The notes: generated by a model not told the origin, from the sequence alone. Numbered from the stretch's first letter, positions 34,644-43,177 are shown. The stretch is 64,000 bases of DNA from an uncultured Phascolarctobacterium sp. (GCA_900552005.1 URXU01000002.1:86201-150200), one strand, 5' to 3'. Numbers and translations: made by a program.

Positions 34644-35336
34644 ATGAAATATCTATTCTGGGATATCGACGGCACACTGCTGCTTACCGGAGGTGCCGGC
34701 GCCAACGCCATGCTCGATGTCATTAAAGAACATTATTTTCTAAAAGATTTCAAGTTTCAAAAATCACTGGCAGGACGCACAGATTCCGAAATCATCAAAG
34801 AAGCGGTGCTGCAGATCAAAGGCCATTTTCATGCGGCAGACGCAGCCAGCCTTTTGATTCGCTATCACATGGCTCTGCCGAAATACCTTAACCGCTATCA
34901 GGGTTATGTTCTTCCCCACGTTCAAAAAACTCTGGATTATTTTTCCCATCTTGACAGTCAGTTTACCAACTGCCTGCTTACAGGTAATACCAAAACGGCC
35001 GCCAAGCTCAAGCTCTCTCACTATCAACTGGACCAGTATTTTGATTTTAACCGCAGCGTTTTTGGCGAATTAAGCGAAGATCGTACTGAACTGGCCAAAA
35101 TTGCCTGGCAGCGTTTTTATGTACGCGACCCGGAAATTAGTACCAAAGATTTTATTTTTATCGGCGATACACCCAATGACGTTCTATGTGCCAACGCTAT
35201 CGACGCCAAATGCCTTGTGGTCCTGGCCGGCTCTCACTACAAACCGGAAGATTTTCAGGAAGTGAAGCCCTGGAAAATCTTGCAAACCTTGCCGGAAAAT
35301 CCTGCTGAACTGCAAAAACTCTTTGAAGAAGCCTGA
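34644..35336 (+). CDS. HAD family hydrolase, phosphoglycolate phosphatase-like
   Basis: A 230-residue haloacid dehalogenase-type phosphatase. Motif I is FWDIDGTLL near residue 6 with both aspartates, motif II the threonine in CLLTGN, and motif IV IGDTPNDV, with a helical cap between residues 15 and 80. Substrate unknown; phosphoglycolate or another small sugar phosphate is typical. AGGAGG lies before the ATG. It is followed closely by the pentapeptide protein, whose start overlaps the region right after its stop. Confidence 0.88.
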   Translation: MKYLFWDIDGTLLLTGGAGANAMLDVIKEHYFLKDFKFQKSLAGRTDSEIIKEAVLQIKGHFHAADAASLLIRYHMALPKYLNRYQGYVLPHVQKTLDYFSHLDSQFTNCLLTGNTKTAAKLKLSHYQLDQYFDFNRSVFGELSEDRTELAKIAWQRFYVRDPEISTKDFIFIGDTPNDVLCANAIDAKCLVVLAGSHYKPEDFQEVKPWKILQTLPENPAELQKLFEEA

Positions 35337-35343
35337 GGATATG

Positions 35344-36081
35344 ATGATGAAAAAAATTCTTCTGACCTGCTTGCTGCTTATTTACACAGCCAGTGCCGGC
35401 GCCTATAATAATCAAGACATCGCCGCAGTGCAGTCCGGCTTTGACTGCATTAACGGTGATCTTTCAGGAGCAGACCTTTCAGGCATGAACCTTGCCGGAC
35501 GCAATTTCACAGGTACTGATTTTTCTGAGGCCCGTCTGGTGAAAACCAATCTGGAAAACTGCCGGCTTACAGACGCTGATTTTTCTCATGCCTTTCTTCA
35601 GCAGTCCAATCTGCGCAACACTCAGGCAGAAAAAGCTGATTTCAGCTATGTCTCTGCCCCGGAAGCAGATTTTACCAATGCCAACCTTGCGGGAGCTAAT
35701 TTATACCGCAGTCAGATGAACGGCTGCCGCTTCTTAAATGCTGATTTGCGCGGTATTCACGCTGAGGAATCATCATGGGATAAAATCAGAGCTGATTATG
35801 CCGATTTTTCCTATGCCAATATGCCATACTGCTGGTTCTATCAGGCTCAGCTGCGCAATACCCTGTTTGAAGGTGCCAATCTCTATAAAGCAAAAATGCA
35901 GCAGGCCGATTTAACCGATGCGCAGCTGCGCAGTGCTAAAATGGGACGCGCTTTTTTATATCAGGCCAATCTTACCAATACTAATTTTAATGCGGCTGTT
36001 TTGGAATATGCCGATCTGCGCAATGCCAAAATGAATTACACGGAATTTGGTACGGCTTTTAAAGACAACGCAAAATTTTAA
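35344..36081 (+). CDS. Exported pentapeptide-repeat protein
   Basis: About 245 residues. A signal peptide (MKKILLTCLLLIYTASAGA) should be cut around residue 20. The rest is a run of A(D/N)LXX-type pentapeptides such as GADLSGMNLAGRNF, NANLAGANLY and EYADLRNAKM, predicted to form a right-handed beta helix. Three ATGs in a row (35341, 35344, 35347) follow GAGGA; spacing favours the second or third. No lipobox cysteine or anchor is seen, so secretion or periplasmic location is inferred. Function is unknown. A terminator follows. Confidence 0.8.
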   Translation: MMKKILLTCLLLIYTASAGAYNNQDIAAVQSGFDCINGDLSGADLSGMNLAGRNFTGTDFSEARLVKTNLENCRLTDADFSHAFLQQSNLRNTQAEKADFSYVSAPEADFTNANLAGANLYRSQMNGCRFLNADLRGIHAEESSWDKIRADYADFSYANMPYCWFYQAQLRNTLFEGANLYKAKMQQADLTDAQLRSAKMGRAFLYQANLTNTNFNAAVLEYADLRNAKMNYTEFGTAFKDNAKF

Positions 36082-36088
36082 ATCCGTA

Positions 36089-36131
36089 AGCACTTCTCAA
36101 AAATATTTCATTGATGAGAAGTGCTGTTTTT
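36089..36131 (+). terminator. Terminator after the pentapeptide gene
   Basis: AGCACTTCTC (36089-36098) pairs with GAGAAGTGCT (36116-36125), followed by GTTTTTAT. From here to 36236 I see no gene or clear signal. Confidence 0.8.
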
Positions 36132-36236
36132 ATGAAGAGATTCAAGAGCAGCCTAAATAAGCTATGCACTGCTTAAAAAATTAAATGCACAAGGCAATAC
36201 CGGCATACGCTGTTCAACAAAAAAGCATAAGAGCAT

Positions 36237-36266
36237 AAAAAAAGAACCGCCTAAAAAGCGGTTCTA
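36237..36266 (-). terminator. Terminator of tRNA-Pro
   Basis: On the minus strand AGAACCGC pairs with GCGGTTCT (36243-36265) and runs into seven T, just past the tRNA 3' end. Confidence 0.88.
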
Positions 36267-36277
36267 AATTTTTAAGT

Positions 36278-36354
36278 TGGTCGGGGCGGCGAGATTCGAA
36301 CTCACGGCCTCTTGTACCCGAAACAAGCGCGCTACCAAACTGCGCCACGCCCCG
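36278..36354 (-). tRNA. tRNA-Pro, anticodon CGG
   Basis: The 77-base gene folds as a full cloverleaf on the minus strand. The acceptor stem CGGGGCG pairs with CGCCCCG, the D arm is GCGC...GCGC, the anticodon arm CTTGT/ACAAG holds the loop TTCGGGT with CGG, the T arm contains TTCGAAT, and CCA is encoded. The discriminator base is A. It reads the proline codon CCG. It has its own perfect promoter and terminator. Confidence 0.96.
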
Positions 36355-36386
36355 ACATGTACTGATTAACATCAGCAACATGGACT

Positions 36387-36415
36387 ATTATAAAGCAATG
36401 TTCTTAATCTGTCAA
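36387..36415 (-). promoter_or_regulatory. Perfect-consensus promoter for tRNA-Pro
   Basis: Minus strand TTGACA (36410-36415), 17-base spacer, TATAAT (36387-36392). Confidence 0.85.
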
Positions 36416-36429
36416 CACTTTTTTATAAT

Positions 36430-36765
36430 TTATCCCTGAGTAACTACTCGAATGCTGGTAACTTCAAAAGCTTCAGCAATTGCAGGCAGGCATTCGCGCT
36501 CAATATTGGTACGGTGCAGTTCATTTTCCGCAACAATCATGATACGATTGCCAGCATAATTAATGTTATGAACATTACTGATCAGACGGTGAAAAGTTTC
36601 TTCACCTAAAATCGCCTTCAGCTTTTGTAATTTTTCCATTACATAAGGTTTTTCTTCTGCCATCCTTTTTTCCAAAGGAGAAAAAGGTACTGTTACAACA
36701 CGGGCATCACGAGCCAGGACAAACTTTTCTTCACCCTCACCAGGTACAACCAAATCGTCACGCAT
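36430..36765 (-). CDS. Small protein, possible DnaA domain I-like fold
   Basis: A 111-residue protein that I do not firmly recognise. After a charged N-terminus, residues about 45-111 (LKAILGEETFHRLIS, then AGNRIMIVAENELHR and IEREC LPAIAEAF) follow the helix-strand-helix order of the DnaA N-terminal domain, which binds helicase or regulators. The resemblance is by eye only. GGAGGT sits 7 bases before the ATG at 36765, which rules out the ATG at 36780. It has its own promoter, divergent from tyrS. It could be an adaptor of replication or an unrelated small protein. Confidence 0.6.
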   Translation of the reverse strand: MRDDLVVPGEGEEKFVLARDARVVTVPFSPLEKRMAEEKPYVMEKLQKLKAILGEETFHRLISNVHNINYAGNRIMIVAENELHRTNIERECLPAIAEAFEVTSIRVVTQG

Positions 36766-36823
36766 ATTATAGACCTCCATATTTAAACTTGTAAAAGTAT
36801 AAAAGCATTTTACATTATCTTTT

Positions 36824-36852
36824 ATTATATGCTAACGGCTACTAACAGTCAA
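36824..36852 (-). promoter_or_regulatory. Promoter for the small DnaA-like gene
   Basis: Minus strand TTGACT (36847-36852), 17-base spacer, TATAAT (36824-36829). Confidence 0.75.
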
Positions 36853-36897
36853 GACAGGCAGCCGCTGTCCATCAGCACTCCGCCTTTATGTTCACGT

Positions 36898-36926
36898 TTG
36901 CGAAAAACACGGCGATATTGTATAAT
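36898..36926 (+). promoter_or_regulatory. Promoter for tyrS
   Basis: TTGCGA (36898-36903), 17-base spacer, TATAAT (36921-36926). The leader of about 60 bases is too short for a T-box, and no T-box sequence is present. Confidence 0.75.
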
Positions 36927-36995
36927 ATTATCGATTTTAGCTTATTTTACAGCCTAAAGATAAAGGTTGTTGTTTGAATATTAGGAGGTTATTTG

Positions 36996-38216
36996 ATGTC
37001 CGTATTTGATGTTTTACAGGAACGTGGCTTTATTAAACAAATGTCACACGAAGACGAAATCAGAGAATTGCTGGAAAAGGAAAAAATTACTTTTTATATA
37101 GGCTTTGACCCCACAGCCGACAGTCTGCATGTAGGTCATTTCATCGCCCTGATGATGATGAGCCATATGCAAAAAGCAGGACACCGTCCAATCTGCCTTT
37201 TAGGCGGCGGTACCGGCATGGTTGGCGATCCCAGCGGCAAAGACGAAATGCGCAAAATGCTGACACCTGAGTTCATTAATCATAATATCGCCTGCTTTAA
37301 AAAACAGATGAGCCGCTTCATCGACTTTTCTGACGGAAAAGCTATTTTAGCCAATAATGCTGACTGGCTGCTGGATTTAAATTACGTGCAGCTGCTGCGC
37401 GAAGTAGGCGTGCATTTTTCTGTTAACCGCATGCTTACCGCTGAATGCTTTAAAAAACGTTTAGAACGCGGCCTTTCCTTCTTTGAATTTAACTACATGA
37501 TTATGCAAAGCTACGATTTTTGGCGTCTGAATAAAGATTACGGCTGCATTATGGAACTTGGCGGTGACGACCAATGGTCCAATATGCTGGCAGGTGTGGA
37601 ATTAATTCGCCGCAAGGAACAAAAGCCGGCCTACTGCATGACCTGCAAACTGCTGACTACCAGTGACGGCCGCAAAATGGGCAAAACTGAAAAAGGCGCT
37701 TTATGGCTGGATCCTGAAAAAACATCTCCTTATGATTTTTATCAATACTGGCGCAATGTTGATGATAATGATGTGGAAAATTGTCTCAGCCTGCTTACCT
37801 TCCTGCCCATGGATGAGGTACGCCGTCTTAGCGCCCTGAAGGATGCAGAAATTAACATTGCCAAAAAAGTACTGGCATTTGAAGTTACCAAACTGGTTCA
37901 TGGTGAAGAAGAAGCAGTCAAAGCACAGCAGGCAGCAGAAGCTCTGTTCGGCGGCGGCAGCAATATGGAAAATGTACCGACTGTAGAAATTACTCCTGAG
38001 GACATGAATGCCAAAGTGGTAGATGTGCTGACTGCCGGAAAAATCTTCTCCAGCAAACGTGAAGCGCGCCAGATGATTGCTCAAGGCGGTTTATATATCA
38101 AAGACGAAGTACTTAAAGATGCCGAAGCTTGTCTGTATGAAGATTTATTTGACAAGGACAAAAGTCTTTTAATTCGTAAAGGCAAGAAAAAATATTTCCG
38201 TTTAATTGTAAAATAA
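36996..38216 (+). CDS. tyrS: Tyrosyl-tRNA synthetase
   Basis: Charges tRNA-Tyr. The 406-residue class I enzyme has the HIGH-like motif HVGHFIALMMM, the tyrosine pocket region MQSYDFWRL, GGDDQWSNM, and the KMSKS-like KMGKTEKGA. The C-terminal S4 RNA-binding domain is present (KREARQMIAQGGLYI). The start is the ATG at 36996 with AGGAGG 7 bases upstream; a TTG directly before it is in frame but unlikely. Monocistronic with a terminator. Confidence 0.97.
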   Translation: MSVFDVLQERGFIKQMSHEDEIRELLEKEKITFYIGFDPTADSLHVGHFIALMMMSHMQKAGHRPICLLGGGTGMVGDPSGKDEMRKMLTPEFINHNIACFKKQMSRFIDFSDGKAILANNADWLLDLNYVQLLREVGVHFSVNRMLTAECFKKRLERGLSFFEFNYMIMQSYDFWRLNKDYGCIMELGGDDQWSNMLAGVELIRRKEQKPAYCMTCKLLTTSDGRKMGKTEKGALWLDPEKTSPYDFYQYWRNVDDNDVENCLSLLTFLPMDEVRRLSALKDAEINIAKKVLAFEVTKLVHGEEEAVKAQQAAEALFGGGSNMENVPTVEITPEDMNAKVVDVLTAGKIFSSKREARQMIAQGGLYIKDEVLKDAEACLYEDLFDKDKSLLIRKGKKKYFRLIVK

Positions 38217-38221
38217 AATTG

Positions 38222-38257
38222 AAAAAACCTCTGTTTTTTAGCAGAGGTTTTATTTTT
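38222..38257 (+). terminator. Terminator of tyrS
   Basis: AAAACCTCTG pairs with CAGAGGTTTT (38224-38251), followed by ATTTTTT. Confidence 0.88.
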
Positions 38258-38358
38258 TCTGCATAAATATTATAATTTTCAGATTTATTTTGTATAATTT
38301 AAAGTTTTTCGCGAGAATTGTGGTTTTACATTGAATAAATATTGTATAGGCCAAAATG

Positions 38359-38387
38359 TTGCAAAACAATAATAAATTTATTATAAT
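38359..38387 (+). promoter_or_regulatory. Promoter for brnQ
   Basis: TTGCAA (38359-38364), 17-base spacer, TATAAT (38382-38387). The expected start near 38394 is only about 10 bases before the leader hairpin. Confidence 0.75.
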
Positions 38388-38397
38388 AATTCGCAGT

Positions 38398-38437
38398 GAG
38401 AATCCTTCTCCAATTATAGACTTGGAGAAGTTTTTTT
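38398..38437 (+). terminator. Leader terminator/attenuator before brnQ
   Basis: CTTCTCCAA (38405-38413) pairs with TTGGAGAAG (38422-38430), followed by seven T, all upstream of brnQ in the same transcript. An alternative small stem GAGAA (38398-38402) with TTCTC (38406-38410) would break the terminator. A further hairpin CAGCAA/TTGCTG follows at 38443-38459. This is an intrinsic terminator in a 5' leader, so it suggests regulated read-through; the signal is unknown. Confidence 0.7.
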
Positions 38438-38489
38438 ATTTTCAGCAAAAATATTGCTGTAGGCAACTATTTAACTCAGGAGACTATTT

Positions 38490-39815
38490 ATGAATCAAAA
38501 AATCAATTTATCATTAATTCTGCCTATCGGACTTATGTTGTTTTCTTTCTTCTTCGGTGCGGGCAACTTTATTTTCCCGCCGGTACTTGGCCAGCTGGCC
38601 GGCGATAATCTGACGCCGGCTATTATTGGTTTTTGCATCAGCGGTGTGGGCCTTCCTTTAATGGGTATTGTGGCCATGGCAATTAACCGCAGTGACAATC
38701 CTGATAATCTGGCTTCACCGGTGCATCCAAATTTTGCCAGAGCATTAGTAGTAATCTGCGCTCTTACTATCGGACCATTTTTCGCCATTCCTCGTACGGC
38801 GGCAGTTTCATTTGAAACGGGTATTCTGGCTTTTGTTCCTGCGGGATACCATGATTTTGGCATGATTGCCTACAGTATGTTTTTCTTTCTGCTGACCTAT
38901 CATCTTTCTGTTAATCCTTCTAAAATTATTGATAATATCGGTAAGATTATGACCCCTATGCTGCTGATTTGCCTGGCAATTCTGATTGCTTTCGTCCTCA
39001 TTGATCCCTTGGGTCCGGCGCAGGCAGCTCAGGGAGATTATGCCGAAGTACCCTTTTTTAAAGGGTTCCAGGAAGGCTATAATACCATGGACCTTTTAGC
39101 CGCCATGCTTTTTGGCGCCGCTACGGTCAATGCCATTGAATCCAAAGGTATTCTTGATCACAAGCTGCTGACAAAATTATGTATTTATGCCGGTCTCATT
39201 GCAGCAAGCTTCCTTGCCGTTATTTATTCTTCTCTTGCCTATACGGGCGCTACAAGCGTACAGGCTTTCGGTATTATTGCCAATGGCGGACAGCTGCTGA
39301 ATAATATTTCCGTACATTACATGGGTAATTTCGGCAAAGTAATTCTGGCGCTGATAATCTTTTTTGCCTGCATAACTACCAGCATTGGACTGACAACTTC
39401 CATTTCCGGTTATTTTAACGCTCTGCTGAAAGAGCGCATCCAATATCAGCGTTATGTACTGGCAATTTCGCTGTTCAGCTTTGCTGTCTCCAATGTTGGT
39501 CTCAATAATATTATCAAATTATCCATTCCCATTCTCTGTATGCTTTACCCGATTGTTATCACGCTGGTACTGCTGAATGTGTGCAGCGGCCTTTTCAAGC
39601 GCGATGCACGTATCTTCCGTCCCTGCCTGTTCTTTACAACAATTTTTGCCATTTTTGACGGTCTTAAAGCTGCCGGTATCAGCACCGGTTTTATCCATGC
39701 TGCTTTGGAAAATTACATGCCCCTTTACAATATCGGTTTTGGCTGGATTATTCCCTGTCTTTTTGGTATTATTATAGGCTTCATCTGGAAATTTGCAGAT
39801 TCTCAAAAAGCCTGA
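38490..39815 (+). CDS. brnQ: Branched-chain amino acid transporter
   Basis: A 441-residue LIVCS family carrier that imports Leu, Ile and Val with Na+ or H+. It has about 12 membrane helices and the N-terminal family signature FSFFFGAGNFIFPP, plus GPFFAIPRTAAVSFE. The ATG has AGGAG upstream. It is preceded by a promoter and an attenuator-like hairpin, and followed by its own terminator, so it is a single-gene unit. Confidence 0.95.
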   Translation: MNQKINLSLILPIGLMLFSFFFGAGNFIFPPVLGQLAGDNLTPAIIGFCISGVGLPLMGIVAMAINRSDNPDNLASPVHPNFARALVVICALTIGPFFAIPRTAAVSFETGILAFVPAGYHDFGMIAYSMFFFLLTYHLSVNPSKIIDNIGKIMTPMLLICLAILIAFVLIDPLGPAQAAQGDYAEVPFFKGFQEGYNTMDLLAAMLFGAATVNAIESKGILDHKLLTKLCIYAGLIAASFLAVIYSSLAYTGATSVQAFGIIANGGQLLNNISVHYMGNFGKVILALIIFFACITTSIGLTTSISGYFNALLKERIQYQRYVLAISLFSFAVSNVGLNNIIKLSIPILCMLYPIVITLVLLNVCSGLFKRDARIFRPCLFFTTIFAIFDGLKAAGISTGFIHAALENYMPLYNIGFGWIIPCLFGIIIGFIWKFADSQKA

Positions 39816-39825
39816 TGCTCTGCTT

Positions 39826-39858
39826 ACAAGCCTGCCATATGCAGGCTTGTTTATTTTT
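39826..39858 (+). terminator. Terminator of brnQ
   Basis: ACAAGCCTGC (39826-39835) pairs with GCAGGCTTGT (39841-39850), then TTATTTTTT. Confidence 0.9.
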
Positions 39859-39928
39859 TGTCAGCAGCAGGTATATTTTATGTAAAGACGAATATATAAT
39901 ATAGTATTATCTTATGGAGGAGAATATA

Positions 39929-40786
39929 ATGACTGAACAAGAAAAACAATGCAGCAATACATCCTGCGGACGCAGCAGCTGCGAAGGATGTGAACATGCC
40001 GGTGAACATGAAGCAACGGACTTTGCCGCTCATTTAAACCCCATGAGCAATGTTAAAAAAGTTATCGGCATTGTCAGCGGTAAAGGCGGTGTGGGCAAAT
40101 CCCTGGTAACTTCTTTATTAGCTGCCGGTATGCGCAAGCGCGGCCACCGCAGTGCAGTTTTAGATGCTGATATTACAGGCCCGTCCATCCCCAAGGCCTT
40201 CGGCCTTCATGGCAGGGCCAGCGGTAATGAGATTGGCCTGATGCCCATGACAACAGCATCCGGCATTGAAATTATTTCTGCCAATATGTTCCTGCAGAAT
40301 GAATCTGACCCTGTTATTTGGCGCGGTCCTATGATTGCCAATATGGTTAAACAGTTTTGGACCGATGTTATCTGGACTGATATTGATTATATGTTTGTAG
40401 ATATGCCTCCCGGAACCGGAGATGTTCCTCTGACAGTTTTCCAATCACTGCCTGTGGACGGAATTATTGTAGTTACCTCTCCGCAGGAACTGGTATCCAT
40501 GATTGTTGCTAAAGCGGTAAAGATGGCCAAAATGATGAATATTCCTGTTTTAGGCCTGGTAGAAAACTATTCCTACTTCCACTGCCCTGATAATGACCGG
40601 GATTATCAGATCTTTGGTGAAAGCCATCTGGAGCAAACCGCCGCAGCTTACGGTCTGCAAGTTCTGGCTAAATTACCCGTTGATCCGTCTATTGCCGCAG
40701 CCTGTGATGCCGGTAAAATTGAAGAGATTAATCTGCCTGTAATTAATGATTGCTGCAGTTACCTGGAATCAGCCTGGAAAGAATAA
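39929..40786 (+). CDS. Mrp/NBP35 family Fe-S carrier ATPase
   Basis: A 285-residue P-loop ATPase of the ApbC/Mrp type that assembles or delivers iron-sulfur clusters. The N-terminus has a cysteine group (Cys8, 13, 18, 21) as in NBP35, then the deviant Walker A GKGGVGKS, DADITGPSIP and the switch DMPPGTGD. The C-terminal cluster site is altered: where most members have CPxC, this has HCPDNDRD, so only one cysteine remains. The start is the ATG at 39929 after GGAGGAG, not the ATG at 39914. Single-gene unit with a terminator shared with the kinase gene. Confidence 0.9.
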   Translation: MTEQEKQCSNTSCGRSSCEGCEHAGEHEATDFAAHLNPMSNVKKVIGIVSGKGGVGKSLVTSLLAAGMRKRGHRSAVLDADITGPSIPKAFGLHGRASGNEIGLMPMTTASGIEIISANMFLQNESDPVIWRGPMIANMVKQFWTDVIWTDIDYMFVDMPPGTGDVPLTVFQSLPVDGIIVVTSPQELVSMIVAKAVKMAKMMNIPVLGLVENYSYFHCPDNDRDYQIFGESHLEQTAAAYGLQVLAKLPVDPSIAAACDAGKIEEINLPVINDCCSYLESAWKE

Positions 40787-40787
40787 C

Positions 40788-40825
40788 AAAAAACGGTTAT
40801 GAAAAAAATCCATAACCGTTTTTTT
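40788..40825. terminator. Bidirectional terminator
   Basis: AAAAAACGGTTATG (40788-40801) pairs with CATAACCGTTTTTT (40811-40824), between the ATPase gene and the converging histidine kinase gene. Confidence 0.9.
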
Positions 40826-42503
40826 ATGCTAATTCCAATAGATTCTTTGGCAGTTTAACAATAAATTCTGTTCCCTGACCGGGCGTACTATTAACTTTAA
40901 TCGTGCCCTTATGAAAAATAATACCGTGCTTCACAATGGAAAGGCCAAGCCCGGTACCTTCCACCGCTTTATGACGGCTTTTATCAATGCGGTAGAAGCG
41001 TTCAAAAATTCTTTCCTTTTCATCCATAGCAATACCTATTCCTGTATCTGCTACAGAAACCGTCAGTTTATTTTCTTTTTCTGTCAGATGCAATATTACA
41101 CTGCCGCCAGGCCGGTTATATTTGATAGCATTATCTATCAAATTAGCGAAGACTTCTTCCAGCATGGAGGGAATTCCCTGCATGCTGTATTCTTTGCCTG
41201 AACACTCAAGCTGTAGGCTGATATTACTTTTTTCAGCCTTATTGGCCAAACGCTGCAGCGCCTGTTCCAGCACCTTCTTCAAATCAAAGTGTTCCAGCAT
41301 ATCCTGCTGCTGTTCTTCCAATTTGGATAATTTGATAATATCATCAATTAACCGCAATAGATTTTTAGCCTCATCATAAATCTTGCGCAAAAAACGCGGA
41401 CGGTCATCTTCCTTGACCAGTCCATTAAGCATAATTTCCGAATATCCCATAACGGACTGCAATGGTGTTTTCAGCTCATGGGAAACATTAGCGGAAAACT
41501 CACGGCGAAGCTTCTCCGATGCCGTTTTTTCCGTTACATCCATAATAATTAACACCAAACCCTTGCCGCCAACCTTGCTGCCGTTAATCTGATAGTAGCT
41601 GCTGCCTTTACTCAGCAGCATGCTGCCCTTGCCGGCAGCGTCGATTTTTTCCAGCAAATGCTGAATATCCTCTCCCAAACTGCTTAATGTCAACAGATTT
41701 TTACCAATAAGTTCCTGCTTTTCGCAGCCAAAGAATTTAACGGCACTTTTATTGATGGAAATAATCTCGCCGCTATTGTCCAAAAACAGCAGTCCTTCAT
41801 CCATATTATTAGTTACGGCTTTCAGCTCCTGCTTTTTATTTTTATAACGGCGCATTTCCTTATCAAGTTTTTGCTGCTGCGTGGCAATACGTTCCAAAAG
41901 CGGCTGCAGTTCCGGATAACTTATTGACGGCCCCGACAAAGGCTGTTCCAGATTAATTTTTTCCAGAGGATTGATAACCTTCGCCGTTATGGACCTGGCC
42001 GCAAAAAAGGCGCCAATAATCAGTACCAGCAAAATACCAAGCACATAATGAATGACATTGGCAAATCTCATGAAAACAGTATCATTAACACGGGAAAAAC
42101 GCAAAATGTCTCCGTCCGGCATCATGGTAGCATAATAAATAACTTCCTTGCTTAAGGTATCGGACATTCTGACTGCGTGACCCTCTCCCTTTTTCAGAGC
42201 CTGCTGCACTTCTTCACGATGAATATGATTTTCCATTGTTTCGGCATCTACATAATTATCAAAAATCACATTGCCATTGGGCGAAAGTACCGTTACCCTG
42301 TCCATAATGCCGGTTTTCTTCAGTCTTTCAAAATCTAACTGTCCATTCTGATGCAAAGCTATCAGGATTTTGGCCTGATTTTTTAAACTATTGATACTTT
42401 CATCGGATACCTGACGGTAAGTTACCCATAAGAAAAGAGAAGCAGCCAAAACAAGCGCCGTAAAGGTCAGAAAAAAGAGACTGTAAAATATTTTCTTTCT
42501 CAT
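40824..42503 (-). CDS. Sensor histidine kinase, PhoR-like
   Basis: A 559-residue membrane kinase. It has a first helix at about residues 8-30, an extracytoplasmic sensor region, a second helix at about 150-175, a linker, a PAS domain (about 225-330), HisKA with SHELKTPLQSVMGYSEI, and HATPase boxes NLIDNAIKYN, VADTGIGIA and GTGLGLSIVKHG. It autophosphorylates on that His and passes phosphate to the regulator, whose stop overlaps its start (ATGA). The PhoR-type layout suggests phosphate or envelope stress sensing, but no pst/phoU genes are here, so the signal is unknown. Confidence 0.9.
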   Translation of the reverse strand: MRKKIFYSLFFLTFTALVLAASLFLWVTYRQVSDESINSLKNQAKILIALHQNGQLDFERLKKTGIMDRVTVLSPNGNVIFDNYVDAETMENHIHREEVQQALKKGEGHAVRMSDTLSKEVIYYATMMPDGDILRFSRVNDTVFMRFANVIHYVLGILLVLIIGAFFAARSITAKVINPLEKINLEQPLSGPSISYPELQPLLERIATQQQKLDKEMRRYKNKKQELKAVTNNMDEGLLFLDNSGEIISINKSAVKFFGCEKQELIGKNLLTLSSLGEDIQHLLEKIDAAGKGSMLLSKGSSYYQINGSKVGGKGLVLIIMDVTEKTASEKLRREFSANVSHELKTPLQSVMGYSEIMLNGLVKEDDRPRFLRKIYDEAKNLLRLIDDIIKLSKLEEQQQDMLEHFDLKKVLEQALQRLANKAEKSNISLQLECSGKEYSMQGIPSMLEEVFANLIDNAIKYNRPGGSVILHLTEKENKLTVSVADTGIGIAMDEKERIFERFYRIDKSRHKAVEGTGLGLSIVKHGIIFHKGTIKVNSTPGQGTEFIVKLPKNLLELA

Positions 42504-43177
42504 TTTTTATTTACCATTCTGTAGCCTACACCGCGTATAGTTTCAATAAGCTCCCCCGCGCTGCCCAGTTTCTGGCGCAAAGTTCTGATATGTACATCCA
42601 CGGTACGCGTTTCACCGCTGAATTCATAACCCCAAATATCGTTGAGCAGTTTATCACGGGAAAAGACGATGCCTGGATTGGTCAGAAATTTTTTCAGCAA
42701 TTCATATTCCTTCAATGTTAAAATTATATTTTCATCATTTACTGTTACCATATGTTCAGATAAATTAACGGTCAGATTGCCCACGGTAATCAGATTTCCC
42801 AGCGGTTTATCCTGTCCGCAGCGCCGCAGCACCGCCTTGATGCGCGAAACCATTTCCAGCATTCCGAAAGGTTTGGCTATATAATCATCGGCGCCGCTGT
42901 CCAAGCCCTTAACCTTATCAAATTCGGTTCCTTTAGCCGTGGCCATAATAACAGGTATGGAAGCATAACGCCGGTCTCCTCGCAGCTTGCGCAAAATACT
43001 AAGCCCGTCTTCATCCGGCAGCATAATATCCAGCACAATCAATTCCGGCAATTCCGTTTCCAGTATCTTGAACAGCTCCTTGCCGCTGCCGCAGCCTTTA
43101 GCCTGAAATCCCACGGACTGCAGCGTATAAACTTCCAGTTCACAAATATTTTGTTCATCTTCCACACAAATTATCAT
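42500..43177 (-). CDS. OmpR/PhoB-family response regulator
   Basis: A 225-residue regulator: receiver domain with VEDE near the start, phosphoacceptor Asp50 in VLDIMLPDEDG, Lys in AKPFGMLE, and a C-terminal winged helix with SRDKLLNDIWGYEFSGETRTVDVHI. The partner kinase follows with a 4-base overlap. The upstream region (43178-43303) holds A/T-rich TTAAC/TTTAC elements, two of them 11 bases apart, which might be self-regulatory boxes. Confidence 0.93.
   Translation of the reverse strand: MIICVEDEQNICELEVYTLQSVGFQAKGCGSGKELFKILETELPELIVLDIMLPDEDGLSILRKLRGDRRYASIPVIMATAKGTEFDKVKGLDSGADDYIAKPFGMLEMVSRIKAVLRRCGQDKPLGNLITVGNLTVNLSEHMVTVNDENIILTLKEYELLKKFLTNPGIVFSRDKLLNDIWGYEFSGETRTVDVHIRTLRQKLGSAGELIETIRGVGYRMVNKK

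Noticed and set aside
36927..36995. Possible T-box in the tyrS leader
   Set aside because: The leader is only about 60 bases and has neither the T-box sequence nor a terminator before the gene.
40824..43177. Naming the two-component pair phoR/phoB
   Set aside because: Domain layout fits, but without pst or phoU neighbours the phosphate role cannot be supported, so no symbols were given.
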